From: Paractinoplanes durhamensis
GTDB taxonomy: Bacteria > Actinomycetota > Actinomycetes > Mycobacteriales > Micromonosporaceae
Reading direction: 5' to 3'
Length of the DNA stretch: 64,000 bases
NCBI RefSeq assembly: GCF_016862175.1
Contig: NZ_BOML01000075.1
Span: 1-64,000 of the forward strand
Below, in pieces: positions 52,418 to 60,503 of the stretch (positions within the stretch are counted from its first letter, which is position 1; each line of letters starts with the position of its first letter). The notes below the pieces were generated by a model. It was given only the letters and a program-made list of their open reading frames with translations. It was not told where the DNA came from and made no database searches. A program made the position numbers and the translations under genes.

Positions 52418-53842
52418 ATGCCTGAGTTGTCTGCCGAGTCCGTCGCCTTCCGCTCCGCGCTCGACGTGGTGCGCTCCGTCGAGCCGCGCATCGCCGACGC
52501 GATCGCCAAGGAGCTGAGCGACCAGCGCGAGTCGCTGAAACTGATCGCCAGTGAAAATTACGCCTCGCCGGCCGTGCTGCTGGCGATGGGCAACTGGCTC
52601 TCCGACAAGTACGCCGAGGGCACCATCGGCCGCCGCTTCTACGCCGGCTGCCAGAACGTCGACACCGTCGAGGCGATCGCCGTCGAGCATGCGAAGGCCC
52701 TGTTCAACGCTCCGTATGCGTATGTCCAGCCGCACTCCGGCATCGACGCCAACCTGGTCGCCTACTGGGCCATCCTGGCCGACCGGGTCGAAGTTCCCGC
52801 TTTGAAGAAGTTTGCGAAGCGCCAGATCAACGACCTGAACGACGCCGAGTGGGCCGAGCTCCGGCAGGCCTTCGGCAACCAGCGCATGCTCGGCATGTCG
52901 CTCGACGCCGGCGGTCACCTCACGCACGGCTTCCGGCCGAACATTTCCGGCAAGATGTTCGACCAGCGGTCCTACGGCGTCGACCCGGCCACCGGTCAGA
53001 TCGACTACGCGGCCCTCCGGGAAACGGCCCGCGAATTCAAGCCGCTGATCATCGTGGGCGGCTATTCGGCGTACCCCCGCAAGGTGAACTTCGCCAAGAT
53101 GCGCGAGATCGCCGACGAGGTCGGCGCCACCTTCATGGTCGACATGGCGCACTTCGCCGGCCTGGTCGCGGGCAAGGTCTTCACCGGCGACTTCAACCCG
53201 ATCGAGCACGCCCACATCGTCACCACCACCACCCACAAATCGCTGCGCGGCCCGCGCGGCGGCGCGGTGTTCGCCCAGCCCGAGCTCGCCGACCAGGTGG
53301 ACCGCGGCTGCCCGATGGTGCTCGGCGGCCCGCTCTCGCACGTGATGGCGGCCAAGGCGATCGCGTTCGCCGAGGCCCGCGACCCTTCGTTCGCCACCTA
53401 CGCCCAGCAGATCGTCACCAACAGCCAGGCGCTGGCCGAGGGCCTGCTGAAGCGCGGCGTCCAGGTGGTCTCCGGCGGCACCGACAACCACCTGGTGCTG
53501 CTGGACGTGCACCCGTTCGGCCTGACCGGCCGCCAGGCCGAGCAGGCCCTGCTCGACTCGGGCGTGGTGACCAACCGCAACGCGATCCCGAACGACCCGA
53601 ACGGCGCGTGGTACACGTCCGGCATCCGGATCGGCACCCCGGCGCTGACCTCGCGCGGCCTGGGCACCGCCGAGATGGACCAGATCGCCGACCTGATCCA
53701 CACGGTCCTGGCCGGCACGACCCCGGCCGAGGGCTCAAAGGCGAAGTACACGCTGGACCCGGCCCTGGCCGACCGAGTGAGCAAGCAGGCCACCGAGCTG
53801 CTGGCCCCGTTCCCGCTCTACCCCAGCGTCGACCTGGGCTGA
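52418..53842 (+). CDS. glyA: Serine hydroxymethyltransferase
   Basis: 474 residues from ATG 52418 with GGGAGG 5 bp upstream. Converts serine and tetrahydrofolate to glycine and methylene-THF. Key features: LKLIASENYASPAVL, YAEGTIGRRFYAGCQNVDTVE, YVQPHSGIDANLVAYW, the PLP aldimine lysine in VTTTTHKSLRGPRGG and GGPLSHVMAAKAIAF. The region ALKKFAKRQINDLNDAEWAELRQAFGNQ is an insertion compared with short GlyA, typical of the longer actinobacterial form. It is preceded by a ZTP riboswitch, linking one-carbon supply to purine stress, and followed by a strong hairpin terminator. Confidence 0.93.
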   Translation: MPELSAESVAFRSALDVVRSVEPRIADAIAKELSDQRESLKLIASENYASPAVLLAMGNWLSDKYAEGTIGRRFYAGCQNVDTVEAIAVEHAKALFNAPYAYVQPHSGIDANLVAYWAILADRVEVPALKKFAKRQINDLNDAEWAELRQAFGNQRMLGMSLDAGGHLTHGFRPNISGKMFDQRSYGVDPATGQIDYAALRETAREFKPLIIVGGYSAYPRKVNFAKMREIADEVGATFMVDMAHFAGLVAGKVFTGDFNPIEHAHIVTTTTHKSLRGPRGGAVFAQPELADQVDRGCPMVLGGPLSHVMAAKAIAFAEARDPSFATYAQQIVTNSQALAEGLLKRGVQVVSGGTDNHLVLLDVHPFGLTGRQAEQALLDSGVVTNRNAIPNDPNGAWYTSGIRIGTPALTSRGLGTAEMDQIADLIHTVLAGTTPAEGSKAKYTLDPALADRVSKQATELLAPFPLYPSVDLG

Positions 53843-53857
53843 CACCCACCGCTTCAC

Positions 53858-53894
53858 CGAAATGCCTCGCCGCCCACCGCGGCGAGGCATTTCG
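53858..53894 (+). terminator. 16-bp hairpin terminator after glyA
   Basis: CGAAATGCCTCGCCGC (53858-53873) pairs perfectly with GCGGCGAGGCATTTCG (53879-53894) around the loop CCACC. The next 125 bp to the zinc-ribbon remnant contain nothing recognised. Confidence 0.9.
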
Positions 53895-54015
53895 CGTTCC
53901 CGGCAGTCTCGGCCGCCAGGATGCCTGGTCGTGGACCTTCAGATGATCTTGGGCGCGAGAAACCTGGCTACCTTGTGGTGGCTGACGGCCATCGCCTCGG
54001 AGGTATCGGTGGGTA

Positions 54016-54170
54016 GTTATCGATGAGCGCTGGGTGCGGCCCAACGCGCGGTGTCCGATCTGCGGGCGATCGTCTACTTTCTATTCGAATGAATTCGGCA
54101 GCAAGGTCTACTTCGATGAGTTGGGGCCGCCGTGGCCCAAACACCCGTGTCTTGCCGACCGCATCAACCG
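54016..54170 (+). pseudogene. Remnant of a zinc-ribbon protein fragment
   Basis: One frame reads VVIDERWVRPNARCPICG, TFYSNEFGSKVYFDELG and PPWPKHPC, a Cys-x2-Cys ribbon and FDELGPPWPKHPC block that I recognise as a recurrent element of longer uncharacterised proteins. A GTG is available at 54034, but no well-placed ribosome site. The frame then runs on without a family match into the antisense of the monooxygenase C-terminus. It is most likely the head of a truncated gene, though a short real gene cannot be excluded. Confidence 0.5.
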
Positions 54171-55603
54171 GCTTGATACTCGCCGGGCTCGCCGAACCAG
54201 CGGGGCAGATCGCGGCGCAGGCTCTCCTGGTCGTCACCGGCCCACGCCACGTGACCGTCGGGGCGCAGCAGCACGGCCGGGACGTCGAGCTCCTCGCCGG
54301 CGTCCACGACGTGGTCGATCCGATCCGCCCAGCCCTCGGCCGACAGCCGGCCGGTCTGGTCGAGCAGCAGGCCGCGGCCGGCGTGCATCAGCTCGTAGAG
54401 GCGCCCGCGCTTCAGCGTCACGTCCCGCAACCGCCGGCCGACCGGGTCCGGGCCCTCTCCTTCGCCGATGTCGTATCTGATGCCGATCGCGGTGATCTTC
54501 TCGGTCAGGTAGCGGTTCACCTGCTCGAAGTTCACCAGCTCGGTGAGCAAGCGGCGTACCGCCTGCGGGCCCGGCTCCAGGGACATCAGCTCCATCTGTG
54601 CGCGGGTGAGGTCGAGGACGTCGGCGGCCACCGGGTGCCGTTCGGCCTGGTAGCTGTCGAGCAGGTCGGGCGGTGCCCAGCCGGCCACCTCGGCGGCCAG
54701 CTTCCAGCCGAGGTTGAACGCGTCCTGGACGCCGAGATTCAGGCCCTGGCCACCGGCCGGCGGGTGGACGTGCGCGGCGTCGCCGGCCAGCAGCATCCGG
54801 CCGACCCGGTAGCGGTCGGCCAGCCGGGTCGCGTTGCCGAAACGGGAGAGCCAGCGCGGCGAGTGCACGCCGAAGTCGGTGCCGGCGACCGCCCGCAGCT
54901 GCCGCCGGAAGTCCTCCAGGGTCGGTTTTCCCTGGGTGCCCACCCCGTCGGCCGGGACGACGACGCGGTACACCCCGCCGCCGATCGGCCCGAGACCGAA
55001 CCGGACCTGGGTCTTGCGGACCTCGGCCACCACGGCGGCCACCGTCTCCGGCGATGCGGTCGCTTCCATCTCGCCGAGCAGCGTCTCGACCGTGCTGGGC
55101 TCCCCGGGGAAGCCGACGCCGAGCAGCTTGCGGACCGTGCTGCGGCCGCCGTCGCAGCCGACCAGGTAGCGCCCGTTCAGCCGGGTCCCGTCGGCCAGCT
55201 CGGCGGTCACCGCGTGCTCGTCCTGGCTGAGCCCGACCAGTTCGCAGCCGCGCCGGATCTCCGCGCCGAGCTCGGCGGCGTGCTCGGCCAGCAGCCGGTC
55301 GGTGATGGGTTGCGGAATGCCGAGAACGTAGCCGTGCGCGGTGTCCAGCCGCTCCGGCGACGCCTTGCCGATGCCCGCGAAGAACCCGCCGACCGGATGC
55401 TTCGTCCCGTGCGCGAGAAACCGCTCCAGCAGCCCCCGCTGGTCCATCACCTCGATGCTGCGCACGTGCAGCCCGAGCGAACGAACAAACGCGGCCGGCG
55501 CCGCGTCCTTCTCCAGCACAATTACGTGTACGCCGTGCAACCGCAGCTCAGCGGCCAGCATCATGCCGGTCGGCCCGCCCCCGGCAATGATCACGTCAAA
55601 CAT
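54164..55603 (-). CDS. FAD-dependent aromatic/rifamycin-type monooxygenase
   Basis: 479 residues from ATG 55603 with GGGGGAG upstream. Class A flavoprotein: DVIIAGGGPTGMMLAAELRL at the N-terminus, the GCDGGRS fingerprint, and GDAAHVHPPAGGQGLNLGVQDAFNLGWKLA at about 270-300. The C-terminal thioredoxin-like extension ends at YQAG. It resembles PHBH-type monooxygenases including those that inactivate rifampicin or tetracycline and tailoring enzymes of polyketide pathways. No cluster surrounds it, so it may be a resistance or catabolic enzyme; substrate unproven. Confidence 0.85.
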   Translation of the reverse strand: MFDVIIAGGGPTGMMLAAELRLHGVHVIVLEKDAAPAAFVRSLGLHVRSIEVMDQRGLLERFLAHGTKHPVGGFFAGIGKASPERLDTAHGYVLGIPQPITDRLLAEHAAELGAEIRRGCELVGLSQDEHAVTAELADGTRLNGRYLVGCDGGRSTVRKLLGVGFPGEPSTVETLLGEMEATASPETVAAVVAEVRKTQVRFGLGPIGGGVYRVVVPADGVGTQGKPTLEDFRRQLRAVAGTDFGVHSPRWLSRFGNATRLADRYRVGRMLLAGDAAHVHPPAGGQGLNLGVQDAFNLGWKLAAEVAGWAPPDLLDSYQAERHPVAADVLDLTRAQMELMSLEPGPQAVRRLLTELVNFEQVNRYLTEKITAIGIRYDIGEGEGPDPVGRRLRDVTLKRGRLYELMHAGRGLLLDQTGRLSAEGWADRIDHVVDAGEELDVPAVLLRPDGHVAWAGDDQESLRRDLPRWFGEPGEYQAG

Positions 55604-55796
55604 GGAACTCCCCCGGTTGCGCGTGTTTCCGCAGGTTAGAGCCTTGCCAGGGGCTTGCCGCAAGGCCCCCTCTGCGCTATATGTTGAGAGTGGCGGGAAA
55701 GCGTGGGCTTTCCTGCTTTTGTCGTCTCCGGGGTGGCGCGTCCCTGCGGTCTCCAGCCGGACCGCGGCCACAGTGGATCGCCGATAGCATGCCGCT

Positions 55797-56156
55797 ATGA
55801 AGGCTTGGGGCCTGTTCCTGCTCGGCGCCGGCATCGGCGCGCTCATCGGCTCGCAAGCCGATGGTCCGGCGGCGGTGCCCGCCCTGGTCGCGGTCGTGGT
55901 GGGGCTGGCCCTGCTCGCCCTCGGCGCTCGCGCCGGCAAGGGCGAACTGGTCGGCGAGGCCATCGCGGCCCGCACTGCGCCGGCGCCGAAGGCCGCGAAG
56001 GAGAGCCCAGTGTTCAGCCGGCTCGGCCCCCAGGTCGAGAACATCCTGTCGCTGGCCGAGGAGCAAGCCGCTGACCGCATCGCCGAGGCAAAGGCCACCG
56101 CGGCCCAGATCCTGGCCGAGGCCCACGCCGAAGCCGCCCGCCTCAAGCGCGACTGA
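55797..56156 (+). CDS. Small membrane protein with ATP-synthase-b-like coiled coil
   Basis: 119 residues. Two adjacent N-terminal hydrophobic helices (GLFLLGAGIGALIGS and AAVPALVAVVVGLALLALG) are followed by an amphipathic coiled coil LAEEQAADRIAEAKATAAQILAEAHAEAARLKRD, resembling the peripheral stalk b subunit or DivIVA-type membrane coils. No known family assigned. Function unknown. Confidence 0.7.
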   Translation: MKAWGLFLLGAGIGALIGSQADGPAAVPALVAVVVGLALLALGARAGKGELVGEAIAARTAPAPKAAKESPVFSRLGPQVENILSLAEEQAADRIAEAKATAAQILAEAHAEAARLKRD

Positions 56157-56200
56157 CCAACGCCCGCACCGCGAGGCGTCGGGCCGGCCGCGGCGAGCGG

Positions 56201-56359
56201 TCAGGACATGCCGGCGGTCGGGCCGCCGCCCATGTTTCTGAAGTCGGAGCCGGGGCTGTCTGTCGGTGGTGGGGGCGGGATCTTTTTCGTGCGGCGGGCT
56301 GTCACGCCGGCGGTCACACCCGCCGCGACCAGCACGCCGATGAAGAGCAGGGTCGCCAT
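56201..56359 (-). CDS. Small single-pass membrane protein
   Basis: 52 residues from ATG 56359 (MATLLFIGVLVAAGVTAGVTA), one membrane helix, then RRTKKIPPPPPTDSPGSDFRNMGGG as a basic and proline-rich tail. A longer start at 56386 would add nine residues. Not recognised; supported only by helix plus tail composition and its place between two genes. Confidence 0.45.
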   Translation of the reverse strand: MATLLFIGVLVAAGVTAGVTARRTKKIPPPPPTDSPGSDFRNMGGGPTAGMS

Positions 56360-56398
56360 GACCCGAGTGTGCGACCGGCGCGCCACCCCGCGGCACCC

Positions 56399-56899
56399 TC
56401 AGCGCGGCGGCAGGTTGTGCAACGTCACCTCGGTCAGGCGGGCGTCGGCTATCTGGGCGGTCATGAATGTGGCGAACGGCTGGCGGCGGCGGTCGGTGGG
56501 CGAACCGGGGTTGAGCAGGCGCAGACCGCCGGGCGCTGTGGTGTCCCAGGGGATGTGCGAGTGGCCGAAGACCAGCAGGTCGGTGTCGGGGAACCGGGCG
56601 GCGCAGCGTTCGGTGCGGCCGGTCGACTGGCCGGTCTCGTGGATCACCGCCAGGCGCAAGCCGTCGAGGTCGGCACGGGCGATCTCGGGCAGCCGGGAGC
56701 GCAATTCCGCGCCGTCGTTGTTGCCGTAACACGCGATCAGGCGGGTCGCGCGTTCGGAGAGCGCGGTCAATGCGGCCATGTCCACCCAGTCGCCGGCGTG
56801 GATCACCACGTCCGCCGCGTCGATCGCCGCCCACAGCGGTGCCGGTAGGTCACGCGCTCGCTTCGGGAGATGGGTGTCGCTGGTCAGCACAAGCCGCAC
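56399..56899 (-). CDS. YfcE/MJ0936-type metallophosphoesterase
   Basis: 166 residues from GTG 56899. Complete calcineurin-like metal motifs: TSDTHLPK, DVVIHAGDWV, CYGNNDGAEL, IHETG and VFGHSHIPW, LLNPGSPTDRR. The family hydrolyses phosphodiesters, including cyclic nucleotides, but the natural substrate of most members is unknown. Start chosen because VRLVLTSDTHL is the expected N-terminal strand. Confidence 0.9.
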   Translation of the reverse strand: MRLVLTSDTHLPKRARDLPAPLWAAIDAADVVIHAGDWVDMAALTALSERATRLIACYGNNDGAELRSRLPEIARADLDGLRLAVIHETGQSTGRTERCAARFPDTDLLVFGHSHIPWDTTAPGGLRLLNPGSPTDRRRQPFATFMTAQIADARLTEVTLHNLPPR

Positions 56900-57046
56900 G
56901 CCCCCACGATAAAGGCGCCCGTAAGCCGGACGGGCCGGGGCCGCCGGTGGCCGGGGACGGCCGTGCGGGGACGCCTGGCGTGGCCGCTGAAAGCGGGACT
57001 TGTCGTAAATCCCGTACATTATGGAATTGATCTTGAAGGTTTTCGG

Positions 57047-57060
57047 GAAGCGCTTCCCGG
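57047..57060. promoter_or_regulatory. LacI-type palindrome upstream of the beta-helix gene
   Basis: GGGAAGCGCTTCCC is a perfect palindrome with central GCGC, the usual form of LacI/GalR-family operators. It lies within the 529-bp gap before the beta-helix gene, 369 bp from the start codon. The LacI-type gene at 59.6-60.4 kb is the nearest candidate regulator, but it lacks a DNA-binding domain, so another LacI protein would be needed. Confidence 0.45.
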
Positions 57061-57335
57061 CGGTGGAACGCGCGGAATGCCGGGATCGGTGGGCGATGGT
57101 GCTTTTGCTGATCAGCGGCGGAACCGGTTCCGGGGTCTTGGTTATCGGGGTGGCGGGCGGCCGTCGGTGGTCCGGAAGGGGAACTTGTGACACGGCTCTG
57201 AGCTGGGGTTATGCCTTTTCGGGCAATGCTGCATCCCGCAGGGTTGTGACATCCGCAAGTACGCCTGCGTTGCCGGTCGGTTCCGGAACCGTGACGAAGT
57301 CTGGACAGGCGTATTGATGGCTACCTAGCTTCAGT

Positions 57336-57416
57336 GGCGGGGGAGCGCTCTCCCCGAACATGTGGAGAGATCGGCCTCCCCGAGGGTGCAAGCAGTCCCC
57401 CTTGCAAGTCCCCGCC
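57336..57416 (+). promoter_or_regulatory. Structured leader immediately before the beta-helix protein gene
   Basis: GGCGGGG (57336-57342) and CCCCGCC (57410-57416) form a perfect 7-bp closing stem. Inside are CTCTCC/GGAGAG, CCTC/GAGG and TGCAAG/CTTGCA hairpins, with a GAGCGCTC palindrome at 57343-57350. The structure ends 12 bp before ATG 57429, and the Shine-Dalgarno AGGAG (57419-57423) follows it. It may be a translational regulator or riboswitch of unknown class, or the palindrome may be another LacI-type operator. The rest of the gap (56900-57335) also contains TACGCCTG and CAGGCGTA arms (near 57260 and 57306); no gene was supported. Confidence 0.45.
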
Positions 57417-57428
57417 CTAGGAGAAGCA

Positions 57429-59645
57429 ATGACCATCCCCAGTAGCTCCGCACCTCCGCGGAGACGCTCCCCCTGGCGCCTCGGTGCGATCGGTGGCCTC
57501 GTGGCCGCCGTCGTCGCCGGGTATGCCGCAATCACCATGGTCGGCGCCAGCGCCGCGGAAACCCTGCTCTCGCAGGGCAAGCCCGCGACCGCGTCGTCGA
57601 CCGAAGTGGCCGGCGCCTATCTCGCGTCCGAGGCCGTCGACGGGAACACCGGCACCCGCTGGGGATCGGCGTTCGCCGACCCGCAGTGGCTGCAGGTCGA
57701 CCTCGGCAGCTCGCAGTCGATCACCCGGGTCGAGTTGAACTGGGAGACCGCGGCGGCCAAGGCGTTCCAGATCCAGGTGTCCGACAACGCGTCGACCTGG
57801 ACCTCGATCTACTCGACCACGACCTCGACCGGTGGCAACCAGTCGCTGACCGTGAGCGGCACCGGGCGCTATGTCCGGATGTACGGCACGCAGCGGACCA
57901 CCGGCTACGGCTACTCGCTCTGGGAGTTCAAGGTTTACGGCGGCACCCCGAGCACCGAACCGACGACCACGCCGCCCACCACCGGGCCGACCGTCCCCGC
58001 GGGCGGCTCGCTGGGCGCCAACGTGATCGTTTTCGACCCGTCGCAGTCGACGGCCACGATCCAGGCGCAGGCCGACACGATCTTCAAGCAGCAGGAGTCG
58101 AACCAGTTCGGCCTGCAGCGGTACGTTCTGGCGTTCAAGCCGGGCACCTACAACGGACTCAACATCCAGGTCGGCTTCTACACCTCGGTGGTCGGTCTCG
58201 GGCAGAACCCACAGGACACCCGGATCAACGGTGACATCACCGTGGACGCCGGCTGGTTCAACGGGAACGCGACCCAGAACTTCTGGCGGTCGGTGGAGAA
58301 CCTGTCGCTCTACCCGGTGTCCGGGGACGACCGGTGGGCCGTGTCGCAGGCCGCGCCGTTCCGGCGGATGGACATCCACGGTGGCCTGAACCTGGCGCCG
58401 AACGGCTACGGCTGGGCGTCCGGCGGCTACATCGCCGACTCGCGGATCAGCGGGGTCGAGGGTCAGTACTCGCAGCAGCAGTGGTTCACCCGGAACAGCC
58501 AGATCGGCTCGAACTCGAACGCCGTCTGGAACCAGGTGTTCGTGGGTGTGCAGGGCGCTCCGGCGACCAGCTTCCCGAACCCGCCGTACACGACGATCGC
58601 GTCGGCGCCGGTGATCCGGGAGAAGCCGTACCTGTACCAGGCCGGTGGGGCCTACGCGGTCTTCGTCCCCAATTTGCAGACAAATGCGACAGGGGCTACG
58701 TGGGTGAACGGCAACACGCCGGGCACCTCGATCCCGCTGACCCAGTTCTACGTGGCCAAGCCGGGTGACTCGGCAGCGACGATCAACCAGGCCCTTGCGC
58801 AGGGCCTCAACCTGATCTTCCAGCCTGGGATTTACCACGTAAATCAGACAATCAACGTTACCCGCGCAAACACCGTGGTTCTCGGCCTCGGCTACGCGAC
58901 GATCATCCCGGACGGCGGCGTCACGCCGATGCAGGTGGCGGATGTGGACGGCGTGAAGATCGCCGGCCTGCTGTTCGATGCCGGCACGACAAACTCCGCA
59001 AATCTCCTCGTGATCGGTCCTAATGGGAGCACGGCGAACCACGCCGCCAACCCGACCACCGTGCAGGACGTCTTCTTCCGGATCGGTGGCTCGATCGCCG
59101 GCAAGGCCACCAACAGCCTGCTGGTGAACAGCAACAACACGATCATCGACCACATCTGGGCGTGGCGGGCCGACCACGGCAACGCCGGCACCTACGGCTG
59201 GACGGTCAACACCGCGGACAGCGGCCTGATCGTGAATGGGCAGAACGTCACCGCGTACGGCCTGTTCGTCGAGCACTACCAGAAGACCGAGGTGCTCTGG
59301 AACGGCAACGGCGGCCGCACCTACTTCCTGCAGAACGAGCAGCCGTACGACCCGCCGTCCAACGCCGTGTGGCGCAGTGACGGCACCGGCTACCCGGCCT
59401 ACAAGGTGGCCGACAGCGTCACCAGCCACGAGGCGTGGGGCATGGGCAGCTACGCGTTCTTCCAGAACAACCCGGCCGTGCACTCGGCGAACGGGTTCCA
59501 GGCGCCGGTCAACGGCGGGGTGAAGCTGCACAACATCTTCACCATCTCGCTGGCCTCCGGCACGATCGACCACGTCGTCAACGGGATCGGCGACGCGGCC
59601 ACGGCGGATGCGGTCGTACCCCGCACCGTGACGAATTTCCCCTAG
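57429..59645 (+). CDS. Secreted F5/8-type CBM plus right-handed beta-helix protein
   Basis: 738 residues from ATG 57429. Signal anchor LGAIGGLVAAVVAGYAAITM is followed by a discoidin/CBM32-like domain (about 50-175; LLSQGKPATASSTEVAGAYL, NTGTRWGSAFADPQWLQVDLG, YVRMYGTQRTTGYGYSLWEF). A Thr/Pro linker follows and then a large beta-helix region (about 200-735) with repeated turns such as FQPGIYHVNQTINVTRANTVVLGLG and VIGPNGSTANHAANP. It is probably a secreted polysaccharide-active enzyme or binder, with substrate unknown; beta-helix families differ in activity and no catalytic residues could be assigned. It ends in a 4-bp stop overlap with the LacI-type gene. Confidence 0.8.
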   Translation: MTIPSSSAPPRRRSPWRLGAIGGLVAAVVAGYAAITMVGASAAETLLSQGKPATASSTEVAGAYLASEAVDGNTGTRWGSAFADPQWLQVDLGSSQSITRVELNWETAAAKAFQIQVSDNASTWTSIYSTTTSTGGNQSLTVSGTGRYVRMYGTQRTTGYGYSLWEFKVYGGTPSTEPTTTPPTTGPTVPAGGSLGANVIVFDPSQSTATIQAQADTIFKQQESNQFGLQRYVLAFKPGTYNGLNIQVGFYTSVVGLGQNPQDTRINGDITVDAGWFNGNATQNFWRSVENLSLYPVSGDDRWAVSQAAPFRRMDIHGGLNLAPNGYGWASGGYIADSRISGVEGQYSQQQWFTRNSQIGSNSNAVWNQVFVGVQGAPATSFPNPPYTTIASAPVIREKPYLYQAGGAYAVFVPNLQTNATGATWVNGNTPGTSIPLTQFYVAKPGDSAATINQALAQGLNLIFQPGIYHVNQTINVTRANTVVLGLGYATIIPDGGVTPMQVADVDGVKIAGLLFDAGTTNSANLLVIGPNGSTANHAANPTTVQDVFFRIGGSIAGKATNSLLVNSNNTIIDHIWAWRADHGNAGTYGWTVNTADSGLIVNGQNVTAYGLFVEHYQKTEVLWNGNGGRTYFLQNEQPYDPPSNAVWRSDGTGYPAYKVADSVTSHEAWGMGSYAFFQNNPAVHSANGFQAPVNGGVKLHNIFTISLASGTIDHVVNGIGDAATADAVVPRTVTNFP

Positions 59646-60370
59646 GAAATCTCACCGCTGCCGCGCGGGATCAGGGTCGTCGGGATCCTGATCTCGCGCG
59701 GCGGTCCGTCATAGCCGTCGAGCCGCTCGAACAGCGCGCCGACGGCGGTCCGGCCCATCCGCGCCGGGTCCTGCGCCACCACGGTGACCGCCGGTTCGAG
59801 CAGGTCGGCCACCGGAAAGTCGTCGAACCCGACCAGCGCCACGCTCGACTGCTTCCGGAGCTTCTGCAGCGCGCGCACCGCCCCGATCGCGATCACGCTG
59901 GTCGCCGCGAAGATCGCCGTCGGCGGATCGGCCCCGCGCAGCACCCCGATCGTCGCGCGTTCGGCGCCCGCCTCGTCGTGCAGATCCTGCACCACCGGTC
60001 CGGCCCGGCGGCCGATCGCCCGCAGGTAACCCCGATGCCGGTCCCGCTCGGTGGTCAGCGTCGGCTGACTTCCGAGGTACGCGATCCGATGATGCCCGTA
60101 CGACACGAGGTGCCGGATCGCGCCGCCCGCACCGGCCACGTTCGTCGACACCACCGTGTCACCGTCGCCGGGCCGCCCCACGAACACCGCCGCGGCACCG
60201 CCGGCATCCGGCCGGTCGGTGATCACCCCGTCGGCCGCACCGCCGATGCGCACCTCGAAGCCGCGCGCCCGGCACTCGTCCTCGATGGCCCGGCGGAGCG
60301 CGGCGGAGAACGGGTCGGTCGCCTCGTCGAGCAGCACGCCGATCGTGCGGGTCCGCAGCCGATGCACCAT
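59642..60370 (-). CDS. LacI/GalR-family ligand-binding domain lacking the DNA-binding head
   Basis: 242 residues from ATG 60370; TTG at 60394 is an alternative start. The product begins at the hinge-to-core junction (MVHRLRTRTIGVLLDEATDPFS) and continues as a periplasmic-binding-like core: SYGHHRIAYLGSQPTLTTERDRHRGYL, PTAIFAATSVIAIGAVRALQ, SVALVGFDDFPVADLLEP, VTVVAQDPARMGRTAVGALF. The usual 50-60-residue helix-turn-helix is absent, and no HTH-like sequence was seen upstream. The N-lobe after VRIGGAADG is also short. It is either a decayed repressor or a headless effector-binding protein. Adjacent to a FrcB-like operon. Confidence 0.8.
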   Translation of the reverse strand: MVHRLRTRTIGVLLDEATDPFSAALRRAIEDECRARGFEVRIGGAADGVITDRPDAGGAAAVFVGRPGDGDTVVSTNVAGAGGAIRHLVSYGHHRIAYLGSQPTLTTERDRHRGYLRAIGRRAGPVVQDLHDEAGAERATIGVLRGADPPTAIFAATSVIAIGAVRALQKLRKQSSVALVGFDDFPVADLLEPAVTVVAQDPARMGRTAVGALFERLDGYDGPPREIRIPTTLIPRGSGEIS

Positions 60371-60419
60371 GTCCCGAACTCCCGTCGATGCCAATCACCG
60401 CGCGCAACGCGTCCGAAAC

Positions 60420-60469
60420 ACATTGTTGACATGGAGTGCACCCGGTCGTCTACTGCAACACAACAATGT
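60420..60469. promoter_or_regulatory. Inverted repeat and promoter-like region before the FrcB-like operon
   Basis: ACATTGTTG (60420-60428) and CAACAATGT (60461-60469) form perfect 9-bp arms. A TTGACA hexamer at 60426-60431 sits in the left arm, with a weak -10 (TCTACT) 17 bp on. A regulator binding both arms would bracket the promoter. Function inferred. Confidence 0.5.
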
Positions 60470-60503
60470 CCCTCGATCTGTGCTGAATCGATTTGGAGGA
60501 GGC

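Noticed and set aside
57021..57317. Open frame of 98 codons before the beta-helix gene
   Set aside because: Irregular composition, no ribosome site and overlap with inverted repeats; treated as leader or promoter DNA.
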